Shown one piece after another: positions 1 through 8,870 of a stretch of 29,679 bases of DNA; positions within the stretch are counted from its first letter, which is position 1, and each line of letters begins with the position of its first letter. This DNA comes from JANNHP01 sp031404455 (GTDB lineage: Bacteria > Planctomycetota > JAJSAM01 > JAJVHW01). Position numbers and translations under genes: made by a program. The stretch covers positions 1 through 29,679 of the forward strand of contig JANNHP010000153.1 in the NCBI GenBank assembly GCA_031404455.1, in the 5' to 3' direction. Under the pieces are notes generated by a model that worked only from the letters and a program-made list of their open reading frames with translations, was not told the DNA's origin and searched no databases.

Positions 1-2
1 TG

Positions 3-125
3 ATCGACACCGCCGGCATGGCCCAGCGCGATGTCCGCACCCGCGAGCGGCGTTGCCGGACAGGACGGGGTCGTTCTCCGATCCACGTTGGGCGGACACG
101 GGGGTCCGCCCCTACCGAGGCGTAG
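3..125 (+). pseudogene. FlhF-like GTPase fragment, truncated at both ends
   Basis: The plus frame opening at base 3 reads IDTAGMAQRDVRTRE, which resembles the G3 region of the SRP-type GTPase FlhF (DTAG followed by M-S/A-QRD), as recalled from the family. After about 17 codons the resemblance stops. The frame runs through a palindromic repeat and ends at the TAG at 123-125. An intact FlhF would continue for about 100 more residues with a TKxD-type G4 motif, which is missing. The 5' side is cut by the contig start. This is either a decayed flhF end or a chimeric contig edge. The match is short, so confidence is low. Confidence 0.3.
90..111. repeat. GC-rich palindromic intergenic repeat
   Basis: Arms GGGCGGAC (90-97) and GTCCGCCC (104-111) are perfectly complementary around a 6-nt loop, followed by CTAC. 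Similar GGGCGGAC...GTCCGCCCCTAC elements are a recurring REP-like intergenic palindrome in GC-rich environmental genomes, from general recollection. It lies inside the decayed FlhF-like frame, so it may mark the breakpoint there. Confidence 0.6.
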
Positions 126-128
126 ACT
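123..128 (+). promoter_or_regulatory. -10 hexamer TAGACT for a leaderless transcript
   Basis: TAGACT ends 7 nt before the GTG at 136, and no Shine-Dalgarno sequence lies between. The geometry is that of a leaderless promoter, with transcription starting at or next to the start codon. The same arrangement recurs at many genes in this window. No -35 consensus is evident. Confidence 0.5.
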
Positions 129-135
129 GGCCTCC

Positions 136-354
136 GTGCCAAGGGCGAAGCAAACCAAGTCTCGGGCGCGCGCGAAGCGGAAGCCTGACATCGCCGCCCT
201 GTTCAGGGACGGTCGTGCGATCGACGCCGCAATGCGTCGAGCCGTCCGCCAAGCGCTGCTGGAGCACAAGCGCCGGGGCGAACCGATCGTCGTCTGGCAG
301 GACGGGCGCGTCGTCACGCTGCGGGCGGAGGACATCCCGGTGGTCGCCGAGTAG
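136..354 (+). CDS. Small conserved-type hypothetical protein (72 aa)
   Basis: The product is a 72-residue basic protein. It has a lysine/arginine-rich start (residues 1-17), a helical middle (DIAALFRDGRAIDAAMRRAV) and a short C-terminal strand-like end (IVVWQDGRVVTLRAEDIPV). No enzyme motif is visible. I chose the GTG at 136 rather than the in-frame ATG at 31 for two reasons. The upstream 35 codons run through the palindromic repeat at 90-111, and a TAGACT hexamer sits 7 nt before this GTG. Its size and charge resemble antitoxin-like or small DNA-binding proteins, but no toxin partner is adjacent. It converges with the small HEAT gene (end at 383), leaving 28 nt between the two stops. Function unknown. 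Confidence 0.6.
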   Translation: MPRAKQTKSRARAKRKPDIAALFRDGRAIDAAMRRAVRQALLEHKRRGEPIVVWQDGRVVTLRAEDIPVVAE

Positions 355-382
355 GCGGCCCAAATCGGAGTCTGAGGCGAAT

Positions 383-790
383 TCAGACGGACCCGTCGGA
401 AGGACGCCGACCGGCAGGATCGGAACGGCCGACCCTCCAGCCGAGCAGCAACTCAATTGTCTCGATAGTGTCTTTCGCCTCGTCTCGGACCATCTCGTCG
501 GGGTCCTGAAGCGCAGCTTCGAGGACCGGTTGCACGCGGGCCTGGTCCAGTTTGCCGAGGAATCGCGCAACGAGACCCAGTCCCACGAGCGCGTTGTAGC
601 GAACGACCGGATCGGAGTGCGTCACGAGTCGGAGCCCGACGTCCTGCGCCCACGCCGCGTCGTCGGGGTGATAGGCAGGAGAGAGCGCCGCGTCGATCAA
701 CTCCGATTGCACGTTGCGCCAGATCGCGGCTTCGACCGCCTCTGGGGTCATCTCCGGAATCGCGCGATAGACCAGCTTCTTCTTCCTCAC
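383..790 (-). CDS. Small HEAT-repeat-like protein (135 aa)
   Basis: The 135-residue product has no signal peptide and is probably cytosolic. After a basic start, residues about 10-45 (MTPEAVEAAIWRNVQSELID) form helices. Residues about 50-115 contain two HEAT-like helical hairpins, each with the pattern D(P)xVRYNALVGLGLVA or DPDEMVRDEAKDTIE. Such repeats make protein-protein contacts, and no catalytic residues are seen. The GTG start at 790 has a strong GGAGGGGAG ribosome-binding sequence. It overlaps the TGA stop of the upstream gene as GTGA, so translation is probably coupled to the binding-protein-like gene. A second HEAT protein lies two genes upstream, so the pair may belong to the same machinery. 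Specific role unknown. Confidence 0.75.
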   Translation of the reverse strand: MRKKKLVYRAIPEMTPEAVEAAIWRNVQSELIDAALSPAYHPDDAAWAQDVGLRLVTHSDPVVRYNALVGLGLVARFLGKLDQARVQPVLEAALQDPDEMVRDEAKDTIETIELLLGWRVGRSDPAGRRPSDGSV

Positions 791-2700
791 CTCCCCTCCG
801 CCCCGACCCTTCCCAGCGTCCGGTCCAGCACCCTCGCGAACGCCGGCGGGAACCGCGCGAACTCGTCCGAGACGCCCTCGCCGCCCTGCGCGACCATCAC
901 CGACGTCGCGTCGCCGGAGTGGTCGACGCCGAGTCCCGCTAGATGGCCGATCTCCTTCGAGAGCTTCATGCAGAACGTGGACGCGACGCCGTCGATCAGC
1001 GCGCGGATGCAGTCGGCGCGCAGGTTGCCCTCGCCCGTCGTGTTCCACGCGTAGGTGCCGTCGAGGTAGACGATGTCGGCGTCGGAGAGCGGCGGGTTGA
1101 GCCGCGCCTTCTGCAGCAGCAGCGTCGCGGTCCGCAGGAGATACGTCGACAGCGCCTGTGCGCGGAGTTGTTTCAGGAACGCCTGGCCGCCGTGCATCCC
1201 GTCGGGGCCGTCGCCCGCGATGACGGCGTCCCACACTGCCGAGGCGCCCTTCGTGTCGGTGCCCTCGGCGACGAACGCGATCTTGAACGAGAGCGCGGGC
1301 CGCGCGCTGCCGTCGTAGCTCCGGCCCCACACGCGCGAGAGCTTCGAGCAGGTGCGCGCGACGATCTGCTCGCGCGCCATCTCGTCGGCCTTGCCGCGGC
1401 CCTTGCCGAGTCCGAGGCGCTGGAGATCCGTCTCGATCGTCCGTTCGGGCCGGCCGTCGCCGCCGCCGAAGCCGACCTTCACGCACGTCTCGCCCTCCGC
1501 CGCGCGATACCTGCGGATGAGGCCGTTGCCGAGGAAGGCTCCGTTCGCCGACTCAGGGAGATACGAGGCCTTCACCGGGGCGACGACGCCCTCGGGCGAC
1601 GTCGTCCACGTCGCCGAGCGCCAGCGATCCACGCAACCCGTGCCGTCGAAGAGGCGCGCCTGGGTCCCGCCCGCCCCGTCCTCGACTTCGCGGAGCGAAG
1701 CGATCGCCGGCCGTTTCGCGGCGGCGATGACCGCGTCGATCAGCGCCGCCGCCGCGACGAACCCGCGCGCCGCGGCGGGAGTGAGATCCGCGGACTTTCC
1801 AGCGGCGGGCGGGTGCTTCGCGAAGATCTCGCCGAGCTTGCGTTGCTCGGCCCACGCGGGCGTCGCGGCGACGAACGCCGTCCGCCTGCGATGCGGCGCG
1901 CCGTCGAGCGCGGTGTCGAGAGCGAGGACGTGCGCGTCCCATCCCGCCTTGTCGAGCGCCGCGCCGACCGAGCGCACGGTCCGCGCGCCGCCCACGACGA
2001 CGACCCGGTCGCACGCGTCGGCCTGCGCCTTCTTCACGTCCGAGGCGTCCACGTCGGCACCCGGCTTCACCACGGTCTCGCCCACCGCGACGAGACCGTC
2101 CACGTCGTCGCGGCGCAGCGACGCCGAGATCGCGCGGGCCCAGTTCGAGTCCTCGACGACGAGCCACGCCTTCTTCGTCTCTCCGGGGAGTCCGATCGAC
2201 GATCGGCCCGAGCGCAGGCGCAGCATCTCGGCGAGGGCGAGACCGCGGTCGGCGGCGGACGGTTCGACGCGGAACACCGGGTCGGCGACGTCGAGCGTGC
2301 GCGCCGGTCCGCCGGGTCCGACGAGGACGAGCGGCATCTTCGCGCGGCGCGCCACCGACTCGAGATCCGCGGCGACGGCCTCCGTCGCGACCGCGACGAC
2401 GGCGCCGAACTTCTCCTTGACCGCCGTCTCCACCGCGAGCGACGCGATCGAGGCGTCGCCCGCGCTGAACGTCACGATCTCGACCGACGGCCGCTTCGCA
2501 CCCGCGGCCTTCGAGTCGTTCGACGCGGCGGCGGCGAGGGCCACGCCCGCCGCTACCTCGGCGGCGACGGGATCGGCGTCGGCGTTCGGGACGACGAGTG
2601 CGACACGGAGCGTCGCTTCGGCCGCGTTCGCACGCGGCGGCGACGGTGCGATCGTTGCTGCGAGCGTCCCGAGCATCAACGCGCTCACGCAACGACGCAT
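787..2700 (-). CDS. Exported periplasmic-binding-protein-like protein with degenerate metzincin-like C-terminus
   Basis: The 637-residue product starts with a signal peptide (MRRCVSALMLGTLAATIAPS, cleavage near ANA-AE). Residues about 30-390 resemble the type 1 periplasmic-binding fold of Leu/Ile/Val-type substrate-binding proteins: LRVALVVPN start, MPLVLVGPGG, a KKAWLVVEDSNWA strand-helix unit and DRVVVVGGARTV. No permease genes are nearby, so a sensing or structural role is as likely as transport. Near the C-terminus, residues 582-602 read KEIGHLAGLGVDH...SVM. This looks like a matrixin-type HExxHxxGxxH...M zinc site whose first His is Lys and whose third ligand is displaced. The ATG at 2700 is preferred over the GTG at 2703 because GAGGTGA ends 4 nt before it. 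The gene is coupled to the small HEAT gene downstream. Confidence 0.7.
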   Translation of the reverse strand: MRRCVSALMLGTLAATIAPSPPRANAAEATLRVALVVPNADADPVAAEVAAGVALAAAASNDSKAAGAKRPSVEIVTFSAGDASIASLAVETAVKEKFGAVVAVATEAVAADLESVARRAKMPLVLVGPGGPARTLDVADPVFRVEPSAADRGLALAEMLRLRSGRSSIGLPGETKKAWLVVEDSNWARAISASLRRDDVDGLVAVGETVVKPGADVDASDVKKAQADACDRVVVVGGARTVRSVGAALDKAGWDAHVLALDTALDGAPHRRRTAFVAATPAWAEQRKLGEIFAKHPPAAGKSADLTPAAARGFVAAAALIDAVIAAAKRPAIASLREVEDGAGGTQARLFDGTGCVDRWRSATWTTSPEGVVAPVKASYLPESANGAFLGNGLIRRYRAAEGETCVKVGFGGGDGRPERTIETDLQRLGLGKGRGKADEMAREQIVARTCSKLSRVWGRSYDGSARPALSFKIAFVAEGTDTKGASAVWDAVIAGDGPDGMHGGQAFLKQLRAQALSTYLLRTATLLLQKARLNPPLSDADIVYLDGTYAWNTTGEGNLRADCIRALIDGVASTFCMKLSKEIGHLAGLGVDHSGDATSVMVAQGGEGVSDEFARFPPAFARVLDRTLGRVGAEGR

Positions 2701-2787
2701 CACGTCACCTCACCTCGCGAATGCCCCATGCTTGAATCTCGCGCGGCGCGGGCCGCCCGAGCGGCGTCGCCCGCCCGCCGCGGTTGC

Positions 2788-2828
2788 CGAGAATCTGTAG
2801 GGCGCGCCTCGCGCCCTACAGATTCTCG
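2788..2828. repeat. Perfect 19-bp inverted repeat overlapping a stop codon
   Basis: Two perfectly complementary 19-bp arms (2788-2806 and 2810-2828) flank a 3-nt CCT loop. On the minus strand the first arm contains the last sense codons and the TAG stop of the HEAT/GATase gene (stop at 2818-2816). The core is the kind of GTAGGGCGCG palindrome seen as an intergenic repeat in GC-rich genomes. It may act as a transcription-attenuating or mRNA-protecting hairpin between this gene and the next. No U-tract follows, so it is not a classical intrinsic terminator. Confidence 0.8.
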
Positions 2829-5191
2829 ACCCAGTCGCTCTTCTCCCGCACCACGTTCACGATGAGCCGGAACATCGAGTAGCCGGGTGCGATCTTCTTC
2901 ATCGTCTCCTCGTTGATCTGCCCGGTGAAGCCGCCGTCCTTCGCGAGACGGCGGATCTCTTCCAGGTTGAGTCCGAGGTTGTCCGCGGCGAACACCATGC
3001 GGTCGCGCTCCTTCTGCGCGGCCTGCATGCCCTCTTCCTGCAGGTAGAAGTGGCTGATCGAGTGCTGCACCTTTCCGAGGCCCCAGCGGAACGTCGCGGC
3101 CATCGGCGAACTGCCGTAGCGCTTCTTCATCTCCGCGCTGTCCACGAGCACTTCGGTGCGCTCGGGCCAGATCACGGTCATCGGGAACGCCTGGATCTCG
3201 AGCCACCACTTCATGGCGGGGACGCCGTCGAAGATGCCCGCGTTGAACGGGTGCCCGGGGAATGCGTCCTCCACGACGACCACGTCGTTGCCGGTGGACG
3301 AACCGGAGAACTGCTTCAGGTAGCCCGCGAACCCGGGCTCGATCGTCTTCGTGAGCGCCCAGTCCGTCGTCATCAGGTAGCCGCCCACATTGACGAACCA
3401 CTGCACGCGCTCGCGGCTGTCCGAGTCCATGTTGCCCTCGCAGTTCACGAGGATGGTCTGGTTCGGGTTGATGCCCGCGTCCTTCAACTGCTGCGCGCGG
3501 AGCAGCGTGTGCGGAATGTTCAGGTGCCCGAGCACCTTCTCGACGTGGTCCCACGCGCCCGTGACGACCAGGATCCGCGCCTTCTGCAGGATCTCGACGC
3601 CGGCGTCGCGCGCCGCCTGGTTGCCGTAGTCCTTGTTCTTCTCGCGCTCCTTCTGCTTCTCGGCCTCGGTGCGGCGGCTCTGCTTCACGAGGACGAGTCC
3701 GACGCCGTTGTTCGCCCACCACTCGCGCCAGAGCTTCGCGTCGGGTCCGAGCTTCTCGCGGCAGAGGATCTGCAGGTTCGCGTGGCAGACGCCCTTGACG
3801 AGCGGGTCCTTGTCCGTCAGCCCCTCGGTGAGGAGCGGGATGGCGCCCGCGGCGCGCAGGCGGCCGAGCCCCTCGAACGCGGCGCCGCGGACCTGCCACG
3901 CCTTGTGCGTGACGAGCGGTTCGAGTTTCGGCAGGTCCTCCGCCGCGCCGAGCGAGCCGACGGCGGCCGCCGCCGCGCTCGAGACGCGCCACGCCGGATC
4001 GGCGAGGAGCGGCACGAGATCCGCGACGCCCGCCGGGTCGCCGAGGTCGGACACCTCGACGACGAACTGCAGCCGGATCAGTTCGAGCGGGTCCTTGCGG
4101 ATCCGGGCGCCGAGGGCGCGGAAGTCGGTGGGCGGAATCGTCCGCGCGAGCGCCGTGACCGCCTCCATGCGCACGTACGGGCTCTTGTCGTCGAGGAGCT
4201 TCGTGAGCGCGGGGGCGGAGTCGGGGTTGCGCAGGATGCCGAGCGCTTTCGCGGCCTCGGAGCGGACGCGATCCTCCTTGTGCGCGAGGAGCGCCTCGAG
4301 GCCGTCGCGCGCGCCGGCGCACTTCACGCGCCCGGCGAGGCGCGCCGCGCGCCGGATCTCGTCGGGCTTCTTCGCCTGGCCGAACGCGGTGTGCAGCACG
4401 CCGGCGAGTTCCTCGGCCGGGCGCTTCTCGAGTCCGCGCCCGATCCGCTCCTGCGCGTACAGGTCGTCGTCGGGCTGCTGCACGGCTTCCGACGCGAGGA
4501 GTCCGGAGGCCGAGGACCCGGGCACGCGCGCGAGCGCGTCGATCGCGGCGGCGTAGAGGAGGAAGAACTTCTTGTCGGAGCGCGACGACAGCAGCGGCTC
4601 GACGGCGGCGACGATCTCGGTGGCGCTCGCCGGGTCGCCCGCGAGCGCCGCGATGCCGCGGACGGCCGCGGCGGCGACCTCCGTGTTCTTCGACGTGCTC
4701 TGGAAGATGAGCTTCCTCAGCACGTCCTTGCCGCCGATCCGGCCCGCGGCGACATAGGCGCGCTCACGCGTGCCGTCGTCCTTCTGCGCGGCGTTGCGCG
4801 CTCGTTCGAGGAGGCGCGCGCCGCCGCCCTCGGGGTCGAGCTCGCGCAGCGCGACGATCGCGGCGTCGCGGACCCACTGGATGTCGCCGTCGGTCGCGCG
4901 CTTCGCGAGCGCTTCCTTCGCCGCGTCGCCGCCGACTTTCGCGAGCACCTTGCACGCCGTGATCTCCACGCCCCAGTCGGGGTCGTCGAGGAGACCGAGC
5001 ACGGCCTTCTCCGCCTCGGGTGAGCGTCCGAGCTCCGCGATCTGCTCGAGCCCCTTCGTGCGCTCCGACCAGTCCTTGCTCGCGAGCAGCTTCTGCGCCG
5101 AGGCGATCGCGCTCTCGGCGCGCACGGCCGCCGGAGTGAGCGCGAAGATCGCGACGAGCAGGAACGCGGCGCTGCGGAGCGTGGTTCTCAT
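2816..5191 (-). CDS. Exported HEAT-repeat protein with C-terminal GATase-like domain
   Basis: The 791-residue product has a signal peptide (MRTTLRSAAFLLVAIFALTP, cleavage near VRA-ES). A long HEAT/armadillo array follows over residues about 30-515, with many units of the form LLDDPDWGVEITACKVLAKVG or LLADPAWRVSSAAAAAVGSLG. Residues about 530-735 form a distinct alpha/beta domain: ARILVVTGAWDHVEKVL, TILVNCEGN, VNVGGYLMTTDWALT, MTVIWPE and KVQHSISHFYLQ. This resembles the class-I glutamine-amidotransferase-like domains of DUF4159/ThuA-type proteins. I see no obvious Cys-His-Glu triad. It probably works in the periplasm as a scaffold with a ligand- or partner-binding end. The ATG at 5191 is supported by TACCAT 6 nt upstream and by the signal peptide. 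The kinase gene lies 38 nt upstream, and the last codons lie inside the inverted repeat. Confidence 0.8.
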   Translation of the reverse strand: MRTTLRSAAFLLVAIFALTPAAVRAESAIASAQKLLASKDWSERTKGLEQIAELGRSPEAEKAVLGLLDDPDWGVEITACKVLAKVGGDAAKEALAKRATDGDIQWVRDAAIVALRELDPEGGGARLLERARNAAQKDDGTRERAYVAAGRIGGKDVLRKLIFQSTSKNTEVAAAAVRGIAALAGDPASATEIVAAVEPLLSSRSDKKFFLLYAAAIDALARVPGSSASGLLASEAVQQPDDDLYAQERIGRGLEKRPAEELAGVLHTAFGQAKKPDEIRRAARLAGRVKCAGARDGLEALLAHKEDRVRSEAAKALGILRNPDSAPALTKLLDDKSPYVRMEAVTALARTIPPTDFRALGARIRKDPLELIRLQFVVEVSDLGDPAGVADLVPLLADPAWRVSSAAAAAVGSLGAAEDLPKLEPLVTHKAWQVRGAAFEGLGRLRAAGAIPLLTEGLTDKDPLVKGVCHANLQILCREKLGPDAKLWREWWANNGVGLVLVKQSRRTEAEKQKEREKNKDYGNQAARDAGVEILQKARILVVTGAWDHVEKVLGHLNIPHTLLRAQQLKDAGINPNQTILVNCEGNMDSDSRERVQWFVNVGGYLMTTDWALTKTIEPGFAGYLKQFSGSSTGNDVVVVEDAFPGHPFNAGIFDGVPAMKWWLEIQAFPMTVIWPERTEVLVDSAEMKKRYGSSPMAATFRWGLGKVQHSISHFYLQEEGMQAAQKERDRMVFAADNLGLNLEEIRRLAKDGGFTGQINEETMKKIAPGYSMFRLIVNVVREKSDWVENL

Positions 5192-5197
5192 GGCCAG

Positions 5198-5203
5198 ATG
5201 GTA
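5198..5203 (-). promoter_or_regulatory. -10 hexamer TACCAT before the HEAT/GATase gene
   Basis: Read on the minus strand, TACCAT ends 6 nt before the ATG at 5191. There is no Shine-Dalgarno sequence, which is an ideal leaderless geometry. It implies this gene can be transcribed separately from the kinase gene 38 nt upstream. Confidence 0.5.
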
Positions 5204-5229
5204 AGGGACGGGGCGGCGCCCGGTCCGGT

Positions 5230-6546
<1,317 letters not shown>

Positions 6547-6556
6547 GGTGCGCACG

Positions 6557-6562
6557 ATCGTA
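6557..6562 (-). promoter_or_regulatory. -10 hexamer TACGAT before the kinase gene
   Basis: On the minus strand TACGAT ends 10 nt before the ATG at 6546, with no Shine-Dalgarno sequence between. This is a leaderless or near-leaderless promoter candidate. Confidence 0.45.
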
Positions 6563-6583
6563 GCGCCCCGGATCCATTGAAGG

Positions 6584-6600
6584 AACCGCGCCTCGCGGTT
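6584..6600. terminator. Small hairpin after the DUF2959 gene
   Basis: AACCGCG (6584-6590) and CGCGGTT (6594-6600) pair around a CCT loop. On the minus strand the hairpin begins 3 nt after the DUF2959 stop. It has no U-rich tail, so weak termination or 3'-end protection is the most that can be claimed. Confidence 0.3.
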
Positions 6601-6603
6601 GCT

Positions 6604-7254
6604 TCACTTCATGGTGTCGATGAAGCCCTGCGCCTCGCGGATCGAGTCCTCGATGCTGCGCTCAAGGACCGCGATGCTCTGCTCGACCTGCCTCATCGAC
6701 TCGCCGAGCGAGCCGATCGCCGCGGCGTTCAGGTTGTGCTTCAGGTAGAGGACCTGGTCGTTCAGCAGCGTGAGCGCCGGGTCCATCTTGGCGCGCGAGA
6801 GCACCATCGACCGGTGCATGAGGCCGTAGCGCGACTTCGTGTCGGCGAGCTTCGCCTGGCTGTCGGCTTTCAGCGCCGCCGTCCGCATCTTGCCGATCTC
6901 CGTCTGCCACTCCTCGAAGAGGTCGGCGGACACGGTCTCGATCTCGGAGATGCGCGAATCGATCGCCCGCGCCGACGCGGCGGCGTTCTCGCTCGCGGAC
7001 CTCAGTCGGTCGTACTCGTCCTCGAGTTCGCCGCCGCGGAACCCGGTCAGCGCCTTCACCCGGTCGAGCGCCGAGCCGAATTTCTCCTTCGCCTCGTTCT
7101 GGTCTCTCACGAGTCCGACCAGCGCGGACTTCAGCATGTCGCGCTTCTCGGTGCCGAACCACTCGTAGACGTCGTACTTCATCGACCGGCACCCGGCGGC
7201 CGGGGCGACGGCGGCGAGCACGGCGAGGAGCGCGAGTCGGCGGACGGAGTTCAT
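6604..7254 (-). CDS. DUF2959 family lipoprotein
   Basis: The 216-residue product has a lipoprotein-type start (MNSVRRLALLAVLAAVAPAA then GC). The cysteine at about position 22 is the likely lipidated residue, though the lipobox (AAGC) lacks the usual Leu at -3. The rest is a long helical, coiled-coil-rich protein. Its conserved block (EKRDMLKSALVGLVRDQNEA, then KEKFGSALDRVKAL) matches what I know of DUF2959. That family occurs widely in marine and gut proteobacteria and planctomycetes and has no established function. The length agrees with the family (about 210-220). The start at 7254 is supported by the signal sequence and by TAGCCT 7 nt upstream. It is divergent from the secreted duplicated protein, with 95 nt between the starts. 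Confidence 0.85.
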   Translation of the reverse strand: MNSVRRLALLAVLAAVAPAAGCRSMKYDVYEWFGTEKRDMLKSALVGLVRDQNEAKEKFGSALDRVKALTGFRGGELEDEYDRLRSASENAAASARAIDSRISEIETVSADLFEEWQTEIGKMRTAALKADSQAKLADTKSRYGLMHRSMVLSRAKMDPALTLLNDQVLYLKHNLNAAAIGSLGESMRQVEQSIAVLERSIEDSIREAQGFIDTMK

Positions 7255-7261
7255 GGCGGGA

Positions 7262-7267
7262 AGGCTA
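7262..7267 (-). promoter_or_regulatory. -10 hexamer TAGCCT before the DUF2959 gene
   Basis: On the minus strand TAGCCT ends 7 nt before the ATG at 7254, with no Shine-Dalgarno sequence. Leaderless geometry. Confidence 0.5.
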
Positions 7268-7308
7268 AGGCGGGGGGCGGACGGGGGAAGCGACGAATTC
7301 GGGTCGGG

Positions 7309-7340
7309 TACAGTGGCGGCGCTTACCGCCTGAGAGGAGG
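7309..7340 (+). promoter_or_regulatory. -10 TACAGT and Shine-Dalgarno for the duplicated secreted protein
   Basis: TACAGT (7309-7314) is followed by a short leader and a strong GAGGAGG ribosome-binding site (7334-7340), 9 nt before the ATG at 7350. This gene therefore uses a conventional leadered mRNA, unlike the divergent DUF2959 gene. A small GGCGG/CCGCC hairpin lies between the two elements. Confidence 0.45.
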
Positions 7341-7349
7341 CCGTGCCGC

Positions 7350-8867
7350 ATGTCGCGGGGACCGTGGATCGCGCTCGCCGTGCTGACCGCCGCGTCCTCG
7401 GCGCGGGCCGAGGATCCGCCTGCGACGCCGCCGCTGCACGAGAACCGGATCTCGCCCGAGGCGAAGGCGGCAATGGAGAAGTTCCGGTCGCTGGTCTACC
7501 GCCCCGCGGAGCACGCACTCGTCGCGGCGAAGGGCGAGATCGTCGCCGCGGGGTTCCCGTCGCGGGCCCGGTCCTCGTTCGAGTGCACTCCTCCGAAAGG
7601 GATGAAGACGACGGTGCCGCCCGTTCTCGACGAGGAGAAGCGACGGCTGAAGCTCCCGGGGAACCTGATCCAGTACCCGATGGCGACCTCGGTCGATGCA
7701 TCGGACGTGTTCGACGACTGGCAGTGCGACGCGGACGTCGTCGAAGCGGCCGGGAAGCGGGTCCTTCGACTCTCCGCGTTCCGGGACGGCAAGCCGACGG
7801 CGAAGTCCGAGTTCGAGATCGACGCCGCGGGCCTCGTCGTTCGGCACGCGTGGCGCGCGCAGAACGAGGATCCGCGCGGGGACTACGTCGAGCGGTTCAC
7901 CTGGTCGAAGTTCGGCGACCTCCACTGCCCGGCCGCGATCGAGGTGACGTTCGAGGGCGTCGGCGCGCCGCACTACGCGTGTGCCTTCCGCTACACCGAC
8001 GCCGGCGGCGTGCGCTTCGTCTCGTCCTACGACATGACGTACTTCGCGAAGGACGCGGCGCCGCGGACGTTCTCGTTCTTCGTGGACGGACTCGTGCTGA
8101 ACGGCACGAAGGTCGAGCTTCCGGCGCCGTGGAAGCACGAGAACGAGGTGTCGGCGGAGGCGAAGGCGGTGATCGAGAAGTACACGGCGCTCGTGTACCG
8201 GCCGACGGAGCACGGACTCGCGTCGCTCTCGGGGACGCTCGTGCAGGACGGAGCCGCGACTCCGAAGCCACGCGGCTTCTCGTTCACCTCACCGGGACAC
8301 GCGGACGTGGATGCCGCGCCGGAGGTCGACGCTGCGTCGGGACGAGGGAAGATGGGACGCGTCATGCTCGGCATCCCGCTCGAAGCCACGCTCGCTGGCG
8401 TCCCGCTCAGCGACGGTGACGAGTACGACGCGGAGTTCGTCGAGCGCGACGGCGGCCGCGCGCTCGCGGTCACGATTTACAAGGACGGCGCCAAACAGCG
8501 GATCGACGAATTCAAGTTCGACGCGTCCGGCCTCGTCGCGGAGGTCGGGATGGGACGCGGCAAGCCGAGCACAGCGTTCTCGATGGTGGTGCGACTCGCG
8601 TGGGAGAAGACCGGCGACCGGTACCGGATCCGCTCCATCGACTGGACGGTCGGCGCCGGCGCGGGCGCCGGTTCGATGCGGCTCGAGTACGAACTGGCGT
8701 ACGGCGAAGTCGGGGGCGTCGCGATCGTGACGTCGTACACGTTGGCGGCGTCCGGCGCGGCGGGCGAGCAGTCGATCGACAGGAGGACGACGTTCCGTCT
8801 CGCGGATCTCGTCCTCAACGGGAAGAAGGTGGAGGCGCCTGGGGCCGCTTCCGCCGACGGGAAGTAG
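7350..8867 (+). CDS. Secreted protein of two tandem copies of one unknown domain
   Basis: The 505-residue product starts with a signal peptide (MSRGPWIALAVLTAASSARA, cleaved before ED). The mature protein is an internal duplication of about 235 residues per unit. Unit 1 (from about residue 30) begins HENRISPEAKAAMEKFRSLV followed by YRPAEH. Unit 2 (from about residue 262) begins HENEVSAEAKAVIEKYTALV followed by YRPTEH. Both units end with a strand and VLNGTKVELP or VLNGKKVEAP. Each unit is beta-rich with alternating charged strands, resembling outer-membrane lipoprotein-type or DUF-type beta sandwiches. No catalytic motif is seen and I do not recognise the family. A strong GAGGAGG Shine-Dalgarno sequence supports the start. 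It converges with the HNH cassette. Confidence 0.85.
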   Translation: MSRGPWIALAVLTAASSARAEDPPATPPLHENRISPEAKAAMEKFRSLVYRPAEHALVAAKGEIVAAGFPSRARSSFECTPPKGMKTTVPPVLDEEKRRLKLPGNLIQYPMATSVDASDVFDDWQCDADVVEAAGKRVLRLSAFRDGKPTAKSEFEIDAAGLVVRHAWRAQNEDPRGDYVERFTWSKFGDLHCPAAIEVTFEGVGAPHYACAFRYTDAGGVRFVSSYDMTYFAKDAAPRTFSFFVDGLVLNGTKVELPAPWKHENEVSAEAKAVIEKYTALVYRPTEHGLASLSGTLVQDGAATPKPRGFSFTSPGHADVDAAPEVDAASGRGKMGRVMLGIPLEATLAGVPLSDGDEYDAEFVERDGGRALAVTIYKDGAKQRIDEFKFDASGLVAEVGMGRGKPSTAFSMVVRLAWEKTGDRYRIRSIDWTVGAGAGAGSMRLEYELAYGEVGGVAIVTSYTLAASGAAGEQSIDRRTTFRLADLVLNGKKVEAPGAASADGK

Positions 8868-8870
8868 TCG

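Noticed and set aside
2788..2828. Intrinsic terminator
   Set aside because: The hairpin is strong but is followed by GC-rich sequence, not a U-run, on either strand.
943..2865. Long open frame (640 codons) antisense to the binding-protein-like gene
   Set aside because: Arg/Ala-rich translation without domains; a GC-bias shadow of the real minus-strand gene with signal peptide and recognisable fold.
3050..5023. Long open frame antisense to the HEAT/GATase gene
   Set aside because: Low-complexity Arg/Leu/Glu translation; the opposite strand encodes clear HEAT repeats.
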